Source: Chitinophagaceae bacterium UBA3961
GTDB taxonomy: Bacteria; Bacteroidota; Bacteroidia; Chitinophagales; Chitinophagaceae
DNA: 26,079 nt
Direction of reading: 5' to 3'
NCBI GenBank assembly: GCA_002385265.1
Contig: DGDD01000133.1
Location: 1-26,079, forward strand
Shown here: positions 1 through 7,469 of the stretch, in pieces
Layout of the letters: each line of letters opens with the position of its first letter
How positions within the stretch are numbered: the stretch's first letter is position 1
Notes under the pieces: model-generated
What the model saw: only the letters and a program-made list of their open reading frames with translations
What the model was told of the DNA's origin: nothing
Databases searched by the model: none
Made by a program: the position numbers and the translations under genes

Positions 1-15
1 ACGCTCTTCCGATCT
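1..15. other. Illumina adapter remnant, left end
   Basis: These 15 bases equal the 3' end of the standard Illumina TruSeq adapter (ending GCTCTTCCGATCT). They are not genomic. The coding frame of the first gene should be read only from base 16 onward. Confidence 0.93.
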
Positions 16-293
16 CACAAACCACTACTTCTGCCCGCTTCAGTGTTAGCATGGGTATCATGCCCGACTATACCTATGCCGGAACCGGAGTACATGTAGA
101 CGGTGTAACCGAGGGTCGACCTGCACAAAAAGCAGGAATTCAAAAAAACGATGTTATCTTACAACTAGGCGATTTCCCTACCAATACCGTTGAAGCATAC
201 ATGCAAGCATTGGGGAAATTTAAAAAAGGCGACAAAACAACCGTTAAATATAAGAGAGGAGAAGCCGTTGCTTCAACTGAAGTTCAGTTCTAG
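16..293 (+). CDS. M28-family aminopeptidase, C-terminal PDZ fragment (5' truncated)
   Basis: This is the tail of a larger gene whose start lies outside the contig. The frame is open from the adapter junction at base 16 to the TAG at 291-293. The visible protein contains LGIMPDY-like residues (MGIMPDYTY), then VDGVTEGRPAQKAGIQKNDVI and an ILQLGD strand, which is the PDZ fold (peptide-binding loop, GRPAQKAG helix, GD-x-I strand). That order is typical of the C-terminal PDZ domain attached to secreted zinc M28 peptidases of Bacteroidota. The zinc-binding catalytic domain is not in the window, so the M28 assignment is inferred from the PDZ type. A PDZ end of another protease is the alternative. 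The next gene starts 2 bases after the stop, so the two are probably co-transcribed. The ATG at 51 is internal, not the start. Confidence 0.7.
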
Positions 294-295
294 TT

Positions 296-730
296 ATGAA
301 ACTCAAAATTGATTTAGACGAAATGGAAAAAGAATTCTTCGAGGATACATTAATCCTCGGAGTGGTAGCGCCGGTAGATGATTATAAAATCTGCTGGCAG
401 CTAAATCAATTGTTGAGTTATGACTTTAGAAGAAACGCTGATTTAGAAGTTCAGTTGAGGAGAAAACAACGCGACTACTACTTCTCAATTTTTGAATACC
501 CCATGCCCAACAGTAGTTTGGTGCATTATGTGTACTGCAATCAAAACGATGGAGAGTACTTGTTGCCGGAAATGAAGCACCTTGATTTTATTTGGCTGAT
601 GAAAGGTGATGTTGTAAGTTCCGATTATTTGGAAGACCTTACCAAAACCCTTCGATCCATCCCTGCTGTACAATTGGTAGTTGAAGTTTCCCCGGTAAAA
701 ATCAAAAGCAAATCAAATCTGATCTTTTAA
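296..730 (+). CDS. IPExxxVDY family protein
   Basis: A 144-residue soluble protein with no signal peptide or membrane segment. It fits the small Bacteroidota family named for an IPExxxVDY motif; here the motif reads LPEMKHLDF (residues 90-98), a conservative variant. Other family landmarks are an N-terminal acidic K-x-D-x-D strand, the GVVAPVDDYKICWQLN segment (residues 22-37) and the RRNADLEV stretch (about 45-52). The molecular function is unknown. It starts 2 bases after the peptidase stop and is followed after 9 bases by the pterin dehydratase gene, so all three form one transcription unit. No catalytic residues can be proposed from the sequence. Confidence 0.78.
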   Translation: MKLKIDLDEMEKEFFEDTLILGVVAPVDDYKICWQLNQLLSYDFRRNADLEVQLRRKQRDYYFSIFEYPMPNSSLVHYVYCNQNDGEYLLPEMKHLDFIWLMKGDVVSSDYLEDLTKTLRSIPAVQLVVEVSPVKIKSKSNLIF

Positions 731-739
731 CTTCTTCAT

Positions 740-973
740 ATGTGGATTGAAAAAGAAAATGCCTTGTATAAAAAATTTGTTTTTTCAAACTTCTCAGAAG
801 CATTTGCCTTTATGACACGAGTAGCTATTGAGGCAGAAAAAGCTAACCACCATCCTCGTTGGAGCAATGTTTGGAATCAAGTTGAAATATGGTTAAACAC
901 GCATGATGCAGGTGACATTGTTACCGAAAAAGATCACGCTTTAGCCAAAGCCATAGATTCTTTAAGCGCTTAA
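740..973 (+). CDS. 4a-hydroxytetrahydrobiopterin (pterin-4a-carbinolamine) dehydratase
   Basis: A 77-residue cytoplasmic enzyme that removes water from 4a-hydroxytetrahydrobiopterin, recycling the pterin cofactor of aromatic amino acid hydroxylases. The family signature is intact: E-K-A-N-H-H-P with the catalytic pair His37-His38, Trp45, the third catalytic His55 and the conserved THDAGDIVTEKD end. It is shorter than the animal enzyme (about 100 residues) but of usual length for Bacteroidota versions. No phenylalanine hydroxylase gene is visible in the window, so the partner must be elsewhere or the protein has another pterin role. It is the last gene of the leftmost + strand unit. Its TAA overlaps the TAA of selD on the other strand within the bases TTAA, with no terminator between them. 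Confidence 0.92.
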   Translation: MWIEKENALYKKFVFSNFSEAFAFMTRVAIEAEKANHHPRWSNVWNQVEIWLNTHDAGDIVTEKDHALAKAIDSLSA

Positions 974-2028
974 ATCAATACTTCAATTCGCTTTTCTCCT
1001 GCTTGCACAAAACTTCCAATGGGGCTGCAGAAATCTGAAAGCCCATTCGATTTCAATACATCGATTACTGTTTCTACAGAATCAGGTCGTACTGAAAACA
1101 AGATTCCTCCATTTGTTTGAGGATCGGGAAGCAATGTAAATGCTTCCATTACATTCACGCCTTTCTCAAAACGTACACCTGCACTATAGCTGCTCCAATT
1201 TCTACTAGTTGCATCCGGAAAAATTCGTTGCTTGATGTAGTCTGAAACGCCTTCGATAAGTGGTAGTTTAGAATACTGCAAATGAGCTGTCAACCCGCTC
1301 CCCTCGGCCATTTCAGTAAGATGCCCTAATATTCCGAATCCTGTTACATCGGTCATGGCCGTAACACCATCCAACTGCCCAAGTTCATAACCAATTGTAT
1401 TGACGGTAGTAAGGGTGTCTAGTAAAAGCGCCTTATGTTCTGATTGCAGTAGTCCTCTTTTCATTGCCGTTGTAAGTACGCCAACGCCTAATGGTTTTGT
1501 AATAAAAAGAAGATCTCCTTCTTTTACGCTATTGTTTTGCTTTAAGTGTTTGTTTAACACCAATCCATTTACCGACAAGCCAAACAATGGCTCGGTAGTA
1601 TCAACACTGTGACCGCCGGCCAACGGAATTCCAACTTCTGCACATACGGACCTTCCACCTTCAATTATTTTTGTAGCCCATTCCAAGGGCAGTTGCTCAA
1701 CCGGCCAGCCTAAAATTGCCAAAGCTACCAAGGGTTTACCTCCCATCGCATATACGTCGCTGATGGCATTTGCCGCAGCTATGCGTCCAAAATCGTAAGG
1801 GTCATCAACAATAGGCATAAAGAAATCCGTGGTTGCCACTAATGATGTTCCGTTACCCAAGTCGTAAACAGCCGCATCATCTTTCGATTGATTACCCACT
1901 AGTAATGAAGGAAAGGTTTTACCATCTACCCATGCATCTTTTAATATTGTTTCTAGAGCCTTTGGCGCTATTTTGCAGCCACATCCGGCACCTCTTGAAT
2001 ATTGTGTCAGTTTAATTTCTTCACTCAT
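970..2028 (-). CDS. selD: Selenide, water dikinase (selenophosphate synthetase)
   Basis: A 352-residue enzyme that makes selenophosphate, AMP and phosphate from selenide and ATP; it is the selenium donor for tRNA 2-selenouridine and selenocysteine. The N-terminal active site GAGCGCK is present with Cys16 (ordinary TGT/TGC cysteine, not selenocysteine) and Lys19. It is followed by the LLVGNQSKDDAAVY nucleotide segment, the metal-binding TTDFFMPIVDDP, GGHSVD and the DPQTNGG loop. The match to the E. coli type is close over its full length. The ATG lies inside the end of mnmH (8-base overlap), which indicates translational coupling. With mnmH upstream the likely job is tRNA selenation. No selA, selB or selenocysteine tRNA is seen here, so selenoprotein synthesis cannot be judged. 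Confidence 0.96.
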   Translation of the reverse strand: MSEEIKLTQYSRGAGCGCKIAPKALETILKDAWVDGKTFPSLLVGNQSKDDAAVYDLGNGTSLVATTDFFMPIVDDPYDFGRIAAANAISDVYAMGGKPLVALAILGWPVEQLPLEWATKIIEGGRSVCAEVGIPLAGGHSVDTTEPLFGLSVNGLVLNKHLKQNNSVKEGDLLFITKPLGVGVLTTAMKRGLLQSEHKALLLDTLTTVNTIGYELGQLDGVTAMTDVTGFGILGHLTEMAEGSGLTAHLQYSKLPLIEGVSDYIKQRIFPDATSRNWSSYSAGVRFEKGVNVMEAFTLLPDPQTNGGILFSVRPDSVETVIDVLKSNGLSDFCSPIGSFVQAGEKRIEVLI

Positions 2029-3070
2029 ATACTTGCTTTATTCGCTCAATAGTTGCCAATGCGTTTACATCAGCACATTCTATTTTTTTAAGTTGGTCTT
2101 TTAAATCTGCTCTGTTCAAGAGCCCTTTTGTATAATACTTGTCGTAGTATTTCAATAAAATTCTAAAACTCTCTTTAATATTCCCTTCCCTCAAGAAGGC
2201 AATAGCTGTTTTTGTTTCCAGCGGTCCCAAGCGCTTTTGGATGCGTTCAATAGATTCCACCATTTTCTCTTTATCCAAACTACCGTATTCTAATTCCAGG
2301 TACTCCAATCTTTTCTCGAAAGGAATATCTAAAAATAAGAGAGGTGCTGCCCTCATTTGAGCCCAAAATGCATGAGGAATGTTGACGTGCCCGATACGTT
2401 GACTTTCATCTTCAAGCCAAACAGGTGCATCAGCATTCTTCTTCTTAAGAAAATACAAATGATAACTCAGAAGGTTTTCAAACTGCTCTTGAGTTGGCTG
2501 CTCGGGCATTCCTAAATGCCCAAAAGTGGAACCTTTATGGGAAGCCAACGCTTCAAGGTCTAATACCAATTCCGATTTTGCGAGCTCCTTTAACACCCAT
2601 GTCTTTCCAGACCCTGTATAGCCTCCCAGTAAACTTAATTGATGAGATGATTTGTAGTAGTCAATCACCCAATTTCTAAATTTTTTGTATCCACCTACTA
2701 AACTATATACTTTGAATCCATAAAGATCCAATAGCCAGGCTATTGCACCGCTTCTCATTCCACCTCTCCAACAATGAACTAAAATGGTTTTTGAAGGGTT
2801 TAACTGATCACTCGTTAATGCCTCAGCCTGCTCCACAAAAGGGCGCATTTTCGGACCAAAATAATCAAGCCCTACTTTGATGGCTTTTTCCCTGCTTTGT
2901 TGTTTATAGGTTGTTCCAACTACTTTGCGCTCCTCATCAGAGAACAAAGGCATTGAGTGAGCTCCCGGAATTCGTGCGTGCTTGTATTCTCCAGGGCTAC
3001 GAACATCTAATACCGGGTAGCTTTGTGCCAGTTCTAAAAACGCTTCAACATTTAATTTCTGAACAGCCAT
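2021..3070 (-). CDS. mnmH: tRNA 2-selenouridine synthase
   Basis: A 349-residue enzyme (also called SelU or YbbB) that replaces the sulfur of 2-thiouridine at the tRNA wobble position with selenium, using selenophosphate and a geranylated intermediate. The N-terminal rhodanese domain carries the catalytic Cys100 in HCWRGGMRSG. It is followed by a P-loop domain with GGYTGSGKT (about 149-157), the unusual rhodanese plus Walker A pairing that defines MnmH. I chose the ATG at 3070. A TTG 21 bases upstream keeps the frame open but falls in the T-tract of the rho terminator. The stop overlaps the selD start by 8 bases, so enzyme and selenium donor are made from one message. No good promoter is visible in the 65 bases below rho, so read-through past the terminator is possible. 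Confidence 0.96.
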   Translation of the reverse strand: MAVQKLNVEAFLELAQSYPVLDVRSPGEYKHARIPGAHSMPLFSDEERKVVGTTYKQQSREKAIKVGLDYFGPKMRPFVEQAEALTSDQLNPSKTILVHCWRGGMRSGAIAWLLDLYGFKVYSLVGGYKKFRNWVIDYYKSSHQLSLLGGYTGSGKTWVLKELAKSELVLDLEALASHKGSTFGHLGMPEQPTQEQFENLLSYHLYFLKKKNADAPVWLEDESQRIGHVNIPHAFWAQMRAAPLLFLDIPFEKRLEYLELEYGSLDKEKMVESIERIQKRLGPLETKTAIAFLREGNIKESFRILLKYYDKYYTKGLLNRADLKDQLKKIECADVNALATIERIKQVYE

Positions 3071-3080
3071 AGTCTGTAAT

Positions 3081-3114
3081 AAAGGAAACAAAAAAGGCTG
3101 AATAATCAGCCTTT
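3081..3114 (-). terminator. Intrinsic terminator after rho
   Basis: A perfect 9-bp stem (AAAGGCTGA at 3093-3101 with TCAGCCTTT at 3106-3114) and a 4-base loop. Read on the minus strand it is followed by TTTTTTGTTT. It lies about 20 bases below the rho stop and just ahead of mnmH, so it separates the two genes or attenuates transcription between them. Confidence 0.85.
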
Positions 3115-3135
3115 ATAATTTATTTAGAAGAATGC

Positions 3136-4797
3136 TTATCCGTTCATGCTGGCGAGAAACTCTTCGTTGCTCTTGGTTCCGCGCATGCGCTTTAACAATT
3201 CGTGCATCGCTTCTTCCGTATTCATATCGTTCAAGTAAACACGCAGAAGATTCACACGTTGAAGAACATCTCTTTCTAACAACAAGTCATCTCTACGAGT
3301 TGAAGATGCTACAATATCAATGGCAGGGAAGATACGCTTGTTTGCCAAACGACGATCGAGTTGCAATTCCATGTTACCGGTACCTTTGAATTCTTCAAAA
3401 ATCACCTCATCCATTTTGGAACCGGTATCAATTAATGCTGTAGCCAATATAGTCAAGGACCCTCCATGTTCTACTTTTCTTGCCGCTCCAAAAAACTGCT
3501 TTGGTTTTTGCATGGCATTGGCTTCCACACCACCCGACAACACTTTACCTGAGGAGGGAGCTACTGTATTATGTGCACGAGCCAAACGGGTAATTGAATC
3601 TAATAAGATCACCACATCGTGTCCGCACTCCACCAAACGTTTTGCTTTTTGCAAAGCTATGGTACTCACTTTCACGTGCTTTTCTGCCGGCTCATCAAAT
3701 GTAGAGGCAATCACTTCTGCTTTAACACTACGTTCCATATCCGTTACTTCCTCCGGTCTTTCATCAACCAACACCACCATCAAGTAACATTCCGGATGGT
3801 TTGAAGCAATGGCATTGGCCACTTCTTTCAACAACACCGTTTTACCGGTTTTTGGTTGTGCTACAATCAAACCACGTTGTCCTTTACCTATCGGTGTGAA
3901 CAAGTCCATGATTCTTGTACTGTATATAGAAGGTGTAGTAAACAAATTTAAACGCTCGAATGGGAACAATGGAGTTAAGTAATCGAAAGGAACGCGGTCT
4001 CTTACTTCTTCCGGACTTTTTCCATTAATTGTTTCTACTTTCAATAACGCAAAGTATTTCTCCCCTTCTTTTGGAGGACGCACTGATCCATACACGCTAT
4101 CCCCGGTTTTTAAACCAAACAGTTTGATTTGAGAAGGAGATACATACACATCATCCGGAGACGACAAATAGTTATAATCGGAAGAGCGCAGGAATCCATA
4201 TCCATCAGGCATCATTTCTAACACACCTTCACCGGTAATAACACCATCAAACTCTATATTGAATACTGGTTCTTTCTTCTGGTTCTGAAAGGTTCTGAAA
4301 TTTTGCTGAGGAGGAGCCGGTGCCGGTTCAATGGGCAGGCCAGGTTCTTGAATAGAACTAGCTTCTGTTTGTGCCGGTTGAAAATCGATATTCGCTATTT
4401 CTGATGTATGCTCGCTTTCAACAGAATTGTTCGTATCAGTTTCCATGTCTGTATCATCATCCTCTTTCTTGCGTCCTTTCTTAATAGGGCCCGCTTTTTC
4501 AATTGGAATTTTTTTACGAACAGGCTCTTTCTTTATATCTTTTTTAGGCTTATCATCTCCACTTACAACTTCTGCATCTTCTGTAGCATTTCCTGTAGTG
4601 GTTTTAATAATGCGTTTACGCTTTCCTTTATCGTCTGAACCCGATTTGTCTTCACTAGCAATTACAGCTTGTTTGTCAAGAATTTTGTAAACAAGTTCTT
4701 GCTTGTCCATTTTCTTGGCATTCTGAATTTTAAGTTGTTCGGCAATGTCTAGGAGTTCAGGAACGAGCATGTCGTTCAATTGGAGGATATCGTACAT
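3136..4797 (-). CDS. rho: Transcription termination factor Rho
   Basis: A 553-residue ATP-dependent RNA helicase that releases RNA polymerase. In order: an N-terminal Rho_N helical domain (1-45, [20 protein letters not shown]); a long hydrophilic stretch rich in Lys, Glu, Asp and Ser, then Pro and Gln (about 46-180); a cold-shock-like RNA-binding domain (about 188-255) with [10 protein letters not shown] and [12 protein letters not shown]; and the ATPase with Walker [11 protein letters not shown] (Lys319), [14 protein letters not shown] around 345 and Walker [11 protein letters not shown] (Asp400). E. coli Rho has about 420 residues; the excess is the disordered stretch, a feature known in Bacteroidota. 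The ATPase core looks intact. The gene has its own terminator and a 230-base upstream gap, so it is probably transcribed alone. Confidence 0.97.
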   Translation of the reverse strand: MYDILQLNDMLVPELLDIAEQLKIQNAKKMDKQELVYKILDKQAVIASEDKSGSDDKGKRKRIIKTTTGNATEDAEVVSGDDKPKKDIKKEPVRKKIPIEKAGPIKKGRKKEDDDTDMETDTNNSVESEHTSEIANIDFQPAQTEASSIQEPGLPIEPAPAPPQQNFRTFQNQKKEPVFNIEFDGVITGEGVLEMMPDGYGFLRSSDYNYLSSPDDVYVSPSQIKLFGLKTGDSVYGSVRPPKEGEKYFALLKVETINGKSPEEVRDRVPFDYLTPLFPFERLNLFTTPSIYSTRIMDLFTPIGKGQRGLIVAQPKTGKTVLLKEVANAIASNHPECYLMVVLVDERPEEVTDMERSVKAEVIASTFDEPAEKHVKVSTIALQKAKRLVECGHDVVILLDSITRLARAHNTVAPSSGKVLSGGVEANAMQKPKQFFGAARKVEHGGSLTILATALIDTGSKMDEVIFEEFKGTGNMELQLDRRLANKRIFPAIDIVASSTRRDDLLLERDVLQRVNLLRVYLNDMNTEEAMHELLKRMRGTKSNEEFLASMNG

Positions 4798-5027
4798 AAC
4801 AATACTTGAAAGATTAAATTCTTAAGACGGGCAGTCTTTTTGAGTTGAAAAAGTGAATTGAATTAATAAATGAATGGAAAGAAATACTGACGAGCTGAGA
4901 GGTTTGAGCTGCGACTTATCAGCTATTCCTAGGGCAATATTAATGCAAAAATGGAAAAAAGCGAAATTTTACCCATCTAAATAACGGTTTTTGGGCATTT
5001 TTATTGCCTTGAATCATGCTTTAGGGC
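4798..5027 (-). promoter_or_regulatory. rho upstream region (promoter/leader)
   Basis: A 230-base gap between comB and rho with no gene. On the minus strand CATTTTTG (4953-4946) matches 7 of 8 bases of the Bacteroidota -7 box, but no TTG sits at the right distance, so the promoter call is weak. A short hairpin (AAGAC/GTCTT, 4824-4838) lies just ahead of the rho start. A long leader would fit self-regulation of rho by premature termination, as known in E. coli, but that is inference. Confidence 0.25.
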
Positions 5028-5756
5028 TCATTTTGCTATTAGTTTCCCATTAGTATAGTAGGGAAGTACGGGGGCACAGTCTTCAGTAAGACAGAATCTG
5101 ATGTCTTCAATCAATCCAAAACGAGCCACCAATCTGTGGTAGTGAGTGATATTTGGTGCGAAACCAATAAGGTCAGATTTGTGCTGTTCGTACAACAATT
5201 GAGCAGCCAATGTACTGTCACAATGAATGGTAAAATGTTCTTTTATTCTGGATGCTACGGCACCGGCAAAGAGCGTGTCTTCTAAATTGAATCGATCTTT
5301 CCAACCGGCACAACCGAGTACTACATTCTTTCCCGATTCAATTAGATATTTACAAACAGCTGATAAATTAGGGAAGGAACCAGTAATGATACTCTCTGCT
5401 CCATTGTTCAAAGCCATGTGCAATAACTTGGTTCCATTTGTAGTAGTTAGCACCAGTGTTTCTCCTTCGATAAACGATCTTGGATATTCTAAAGGAGAGT
5501 TTCCGTGACTAAGCCCATCAGCTATTTTACCATCTCTTTCTCCTGCTGCAATACCTCCAATCTTTTCACTTATTTCTATCGCACCGGGCACAGTATCTAC
5601 AGGAATGATTTCTTTTGCACCTTGATGCAAAACAGAAGCAATGGTAGATGTGGCGCGGAATACATCAATTACAACTACTACCGTATTCTTCAAATCGTAT
5701 AAATGCAATAACGCGGGAGATACACAAGTAAACAGGGTGGGTTTTTCACTACTCAT
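5028..5756 (-). CDS. comB: 2-phosphosulfolactate phosphatase (ComB family)
   Basis: A 242-residue phosphatase homologous to ComB, which hydrolyses (2R)-2-phospho-3-sulfolactate to sulfolactate in methanogen coenzyme M synthesis; Bacillus has a homologue linked to spore sulfolactate. Family motifs are complete: the IDVFRATST loop (Asp31, Arg34), AAGERDGKIADG (71-81), GNSPLEY, LTTTNGTK (103-110) and CAGWKDRFNLEDTLFAGA (149-166) with the conserved Cys and acidic pair. No comA, comC or sulfopyruvate enzymes are in the window, so the pathway in this organism is open; sulfolactate or sulfonolipid metabolism are guesses. It lies 11 bases below the SRPBCC gene in a unit headed by gcvT. No strong terminator follows; only a weak 4-bp hairpin is visible. 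Confidence 0.9.
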   Translation of the reverse strand: MSSEKPTLFTCVSPALLHLYDLKNTVVVVIDVFRATSTIASVLHQGAKEIIPVDTVPGAIEISEKIGGIAAGERDGKIADGLSHGNSPLEYPRSFIEGETLVLTTTNGTKLLHMALNNGAESIITGSFPNLSAVCKYLIESGKNVVLGCAGWKDRFNLEDTLFAGAVASRIKEHFTIHCDSTLAAQLLYEQHKSDLIGFAPNITHYHRLVARFGLIEDIRFCLTEDCAPVLPYYTNGKLIAK

Positions 5757-5767
5757 AATTCAAATCT

Positions 5768-6220
5768 TTAGTGCCGTTCCGCGGCTTCTTTCAATTGTTT
5801 GTTTCTCAATTCAAGCAGCCTTTTAAGATAGTTTGTTAAGTACAACTGATTAAACAAGGATCCAACCACTCCATAAGGAGTTTTAAATTCAAACAGATCA
5901 ATCATCAATGTGCCATTTTCAATTGATTTGAAAAAGTGTTGGTGCTTTATTGATTTGAAATCACCTTTGGTCATTTCATTTGTAAAATTATTCGGTGCTT
6001 GCATTTCGGTAATTTTCATCGTCAAGTACCGTTGCTTTCCTACATGTTTGGCCTTCCAAGTAACGGATTCTCCCAAATTAATCAGCCCCATGGTTACGCC
6101 CGCTACGGCCTTTTCACCGGTGTGTTTCATCGATTTTTCATGCCAGCTGATGTCGCGACTAAGATCGAACACCTTTTGTACAGGTGCCTCAATAAAGGTG
6201 GTTAAATGAATAAGCGGCAT
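5768..6220 (-). CDS. SRPBCC (START-like) family protein
   Basis: A 150-residue protein beginning MPLIHLTTFIEAPVQKVFDLSRDI, the usual opening of SRPBCC proteins in which a first strand is followed by an AP-x-x-x-VF-D helix. Later segments (DLFEFKTPYGVVGSLFNQLYL, then a long C-terminal helix rich in Lys, Glu and Leu) complete the helix-grip fold. These proteins bind hydrophobic ligands or act in polyketide/lipid handling; the ligand here cannot be told. There is no signal peptide. It sits between gcvT (29 bases upstream) and comB (11 bases downstream) in one transcription unit. Its ATG and first codons lie in one arm of an 11-bp hairpin, which may hinder ribosome access. Confidence 0.85.
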   Translation of the reverse strand: MPLIHLTTFIEAPVQKVFDLSRDISWHEKSMKHTGEKAVAGVTMGLINLGESVTWKAKHVGKQRYLTMKITEMQAPNNFTNEMTKGDFKSIKHQHFFKSIENGTLMIDLFEFKTPYGVVGSLFNQLYLTNYLKRLLELRNKQLKEAAERH

Positions 6221-6239
6221 AAGATCGTTTATGCCGCTT
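6212..6239. promoter_or_regulatory. Hairpin overlapping the SRPBCC start codon
   Basis: A perfect 11-bp inverted repeat (AAGCGGCATAA at 6212-6222, TTATGCCGCTT at 6229-6239) with a 6-base loop sits between gcvT and the SRPBCC gene. The ATG of the latter (6218-6220) is inside the stem. On the minus strand only TTATT follows, a poor T-tract, so it is at best a weak terminator. It may instead mask the start codon or stabilise the gcvT message. Confidence 0.7.
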
Positions 6240-6249
6240 TATTCAAAAA

Positions 6250-7335
6250 TCATGCAAAAGGGAATTTTACCACCTTTGCTTTTAATAATTTATCTCGAAC
6301 AGCAACAAATATCTCTGAATCAATGGTGGCGTAGCCGGTTTGTACATAGCCCATACCAATGGCTTTAGATAGGCTAGGAGACTGGGTTCCGGAAGTCACA
6401 AATCCAATTGTTTCACCTGTTGCCGTTTTAATTTCATAATGATGACGGGGAATTCCTTTGTCGATCATTTCAAATCCAACCAACTTTCTTGTTACCCCTG
6501 CTGCTTTTTGTTGCTCAAGAATTGACTTTGCAGTAAACTCTTTTGTAAATTTTGTGATCCAGCCTAATCCTGCTTCCAGAGGTGAGGTTTGGTCATCGAT
6601 GTCGTTGCCATACAAACAGAATCCCATTTCCAAACGGAGGGTATCACGAGCTCCTAATCCAATTGGTTTAATGCCGTACGAAGCGCCGGCTTCAAAAATA
6701 GCATCCCATATTTTATCGGCTGCACCATTTACATCTTCAAAATAGATTTCTACTCCGCCCGCACCGGTATAGCCCGTTGCACTGATCAGTACGTTTTCAA
6801 CTCCCGCAAATACACCTTTTGCAAACGTGTAGTACTTTAAGTTCAAAACATCCATACTCGTCAAACTCTGAATCACTTTAGTTGCTTCGGGGCCTTGAAC
6901 CGCTAACAAAGCTGTTTTATCAGAGATATTATGCATTTCAACATTGTCGGTATTGTGCTTGCTGATCCAGTTCCAATCTTTCTCAATATTAGAAGCGTTT
7001 ACAACCAACATGTATACTTTGTTCTCTTCTACACAATAAACCAACAAGTCGTCTACGATGCCTCCTTGTTCGTTGGGCAAACAACTGTATTGAGCTTGGC
7101 CATTCTTGAGTTTTGATGCATCGTTACTCGTAACTTTTTGAATGAGGGCCAATGCACCTTCACCTTTCAAAATGAATTCTCCCATATGGCTTACATCAAA
7201 AACACCCACTGCTTTGCGAACTGTAGCGTGTTCATCATTAATACCACTGTAACTAATGGGCATGTTATAACCGGCAAAAGGAGCCATTTTAGCACCAAGC
7301 GCAATGTGTTTCTGAGTAAAAGGAGTATTCTTCAT
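6250..7335 (-). CDS. gcvT: Aminomethyltransferase, glycine cleavage system T protein
   Basis: A 361-residue folate-dependent enzyme that takes the aminomethyl group from lipoylated H protein, releases ammonia and forms 5,10-methylenetetrahydrofolate. Visible landmarks are the N-terminal [28 protein letters not shown] (46-53), the folate/catalytic loop [10 protein letters not shown] with Asp96, the [13 protein letters not shown] strand-loop and [19 protein letters not shown]. The length is normal (about 360). gcvH and gcvP are not adjacent, which is common. It is the first gene of a unit continuing into the SRPBCC gene and comB, and has a well-formed promoter directly upstream. The ATG at 7335 is about 15 bases below the predicted transcription start. 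Confidence 0.97.
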   Translation of the reverse strand: MKNTPFTQKHIALGAKMAPFAGYNMPISYSGINDEHATVRKAVGVFDVSHMGEFILKGEGALALIQKVTSNDASKLKNGQAQYSCLPNEQGGIVDDLLVYCVEENKVYMLVVNASNIEKDWNWISKHNTDNVEMHNISDKTALLAVQGPEATKVIQSLTSMDVLNLKYYTFAKGVFAGVENVLISATGYTGAGGVEIYFEDVNGAADKIWDAIFEAGASYGIKPIGLGARDTLRLEMGFCLYGNDIDDQTSPLEAGLGWITKFTKEFTAKSILEQQKAAGVTRKLVGFEMIDKGIPRHHYEIKTATGETIGFVTSGTQSPSLSKAIGMGYVQTGYATIDSEIFVAVRDKLLKAKVVKFPFA

Positions 7336-7355
7336 TCAAGCAAGATTTTGAAGCG

Positions 7356-7386
7356 CAAAAATAAAACAAGGAATGTTGGCATCCAA
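7356..7386 (-). promoter_or_regulatory. gcvT promoter (Bacteroidota type)
   Basis: On the minus strand a TTG (7386-7384) is followed after 20 bases by TATTTTTG (7363-7356), a perfect match to TAnnTTTG. The predicted start near 7350 gives a leader of about 15 bases to the gcvT ATG. The padR-pspC terminator lies just upstream. Confidence 0.7.
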
Positions 7387-7419
7387 TTAAATAAAAAGGC
7401 CCCGCGACCGGGGCCTTTT
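7387..7419 (-). terminator. Intrinsic terminator of padR-pspC
   Basis: An 11-bp stem (AAAAGGCCCCG 7394-7404 with CGGGGCCTTTT 7409-7419) and a CGAC loop, followed on the minus strand by TTTTTATTT counting the arm. It lies about 50 bases below the pspC stop. A second, looser GC pairing (CCCGCC 7434-7439 with GGCGGG 7461-7466) lies between the stop and this stem. Confidence 0.88.
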
Positions 7420-7469
7420 GTTCCAACTTCAACCCCGCCAACAGCCCTAATGGATGCGGCGGCGGGTGT

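Noticed and set aside
2026..2028. SelD as a possible selenoprotein
   Set aside because: The active-site position is a normal cysteine codon and no in-frame TGA occurs inside the gene.
3071..3091. TTG start for mnmH adding seven residues
   Set aside because: This segment is the T-tract of the rho terminator; the ATG at 3070 begins directly before the rhodanese domain.
3320..3787. A 155-codon open frame on the plus strand opposite the rho ATPase domain
   Set aside because: It is antisense to the conserved Walker motifs of rho, and there is no sign of an independent gene.
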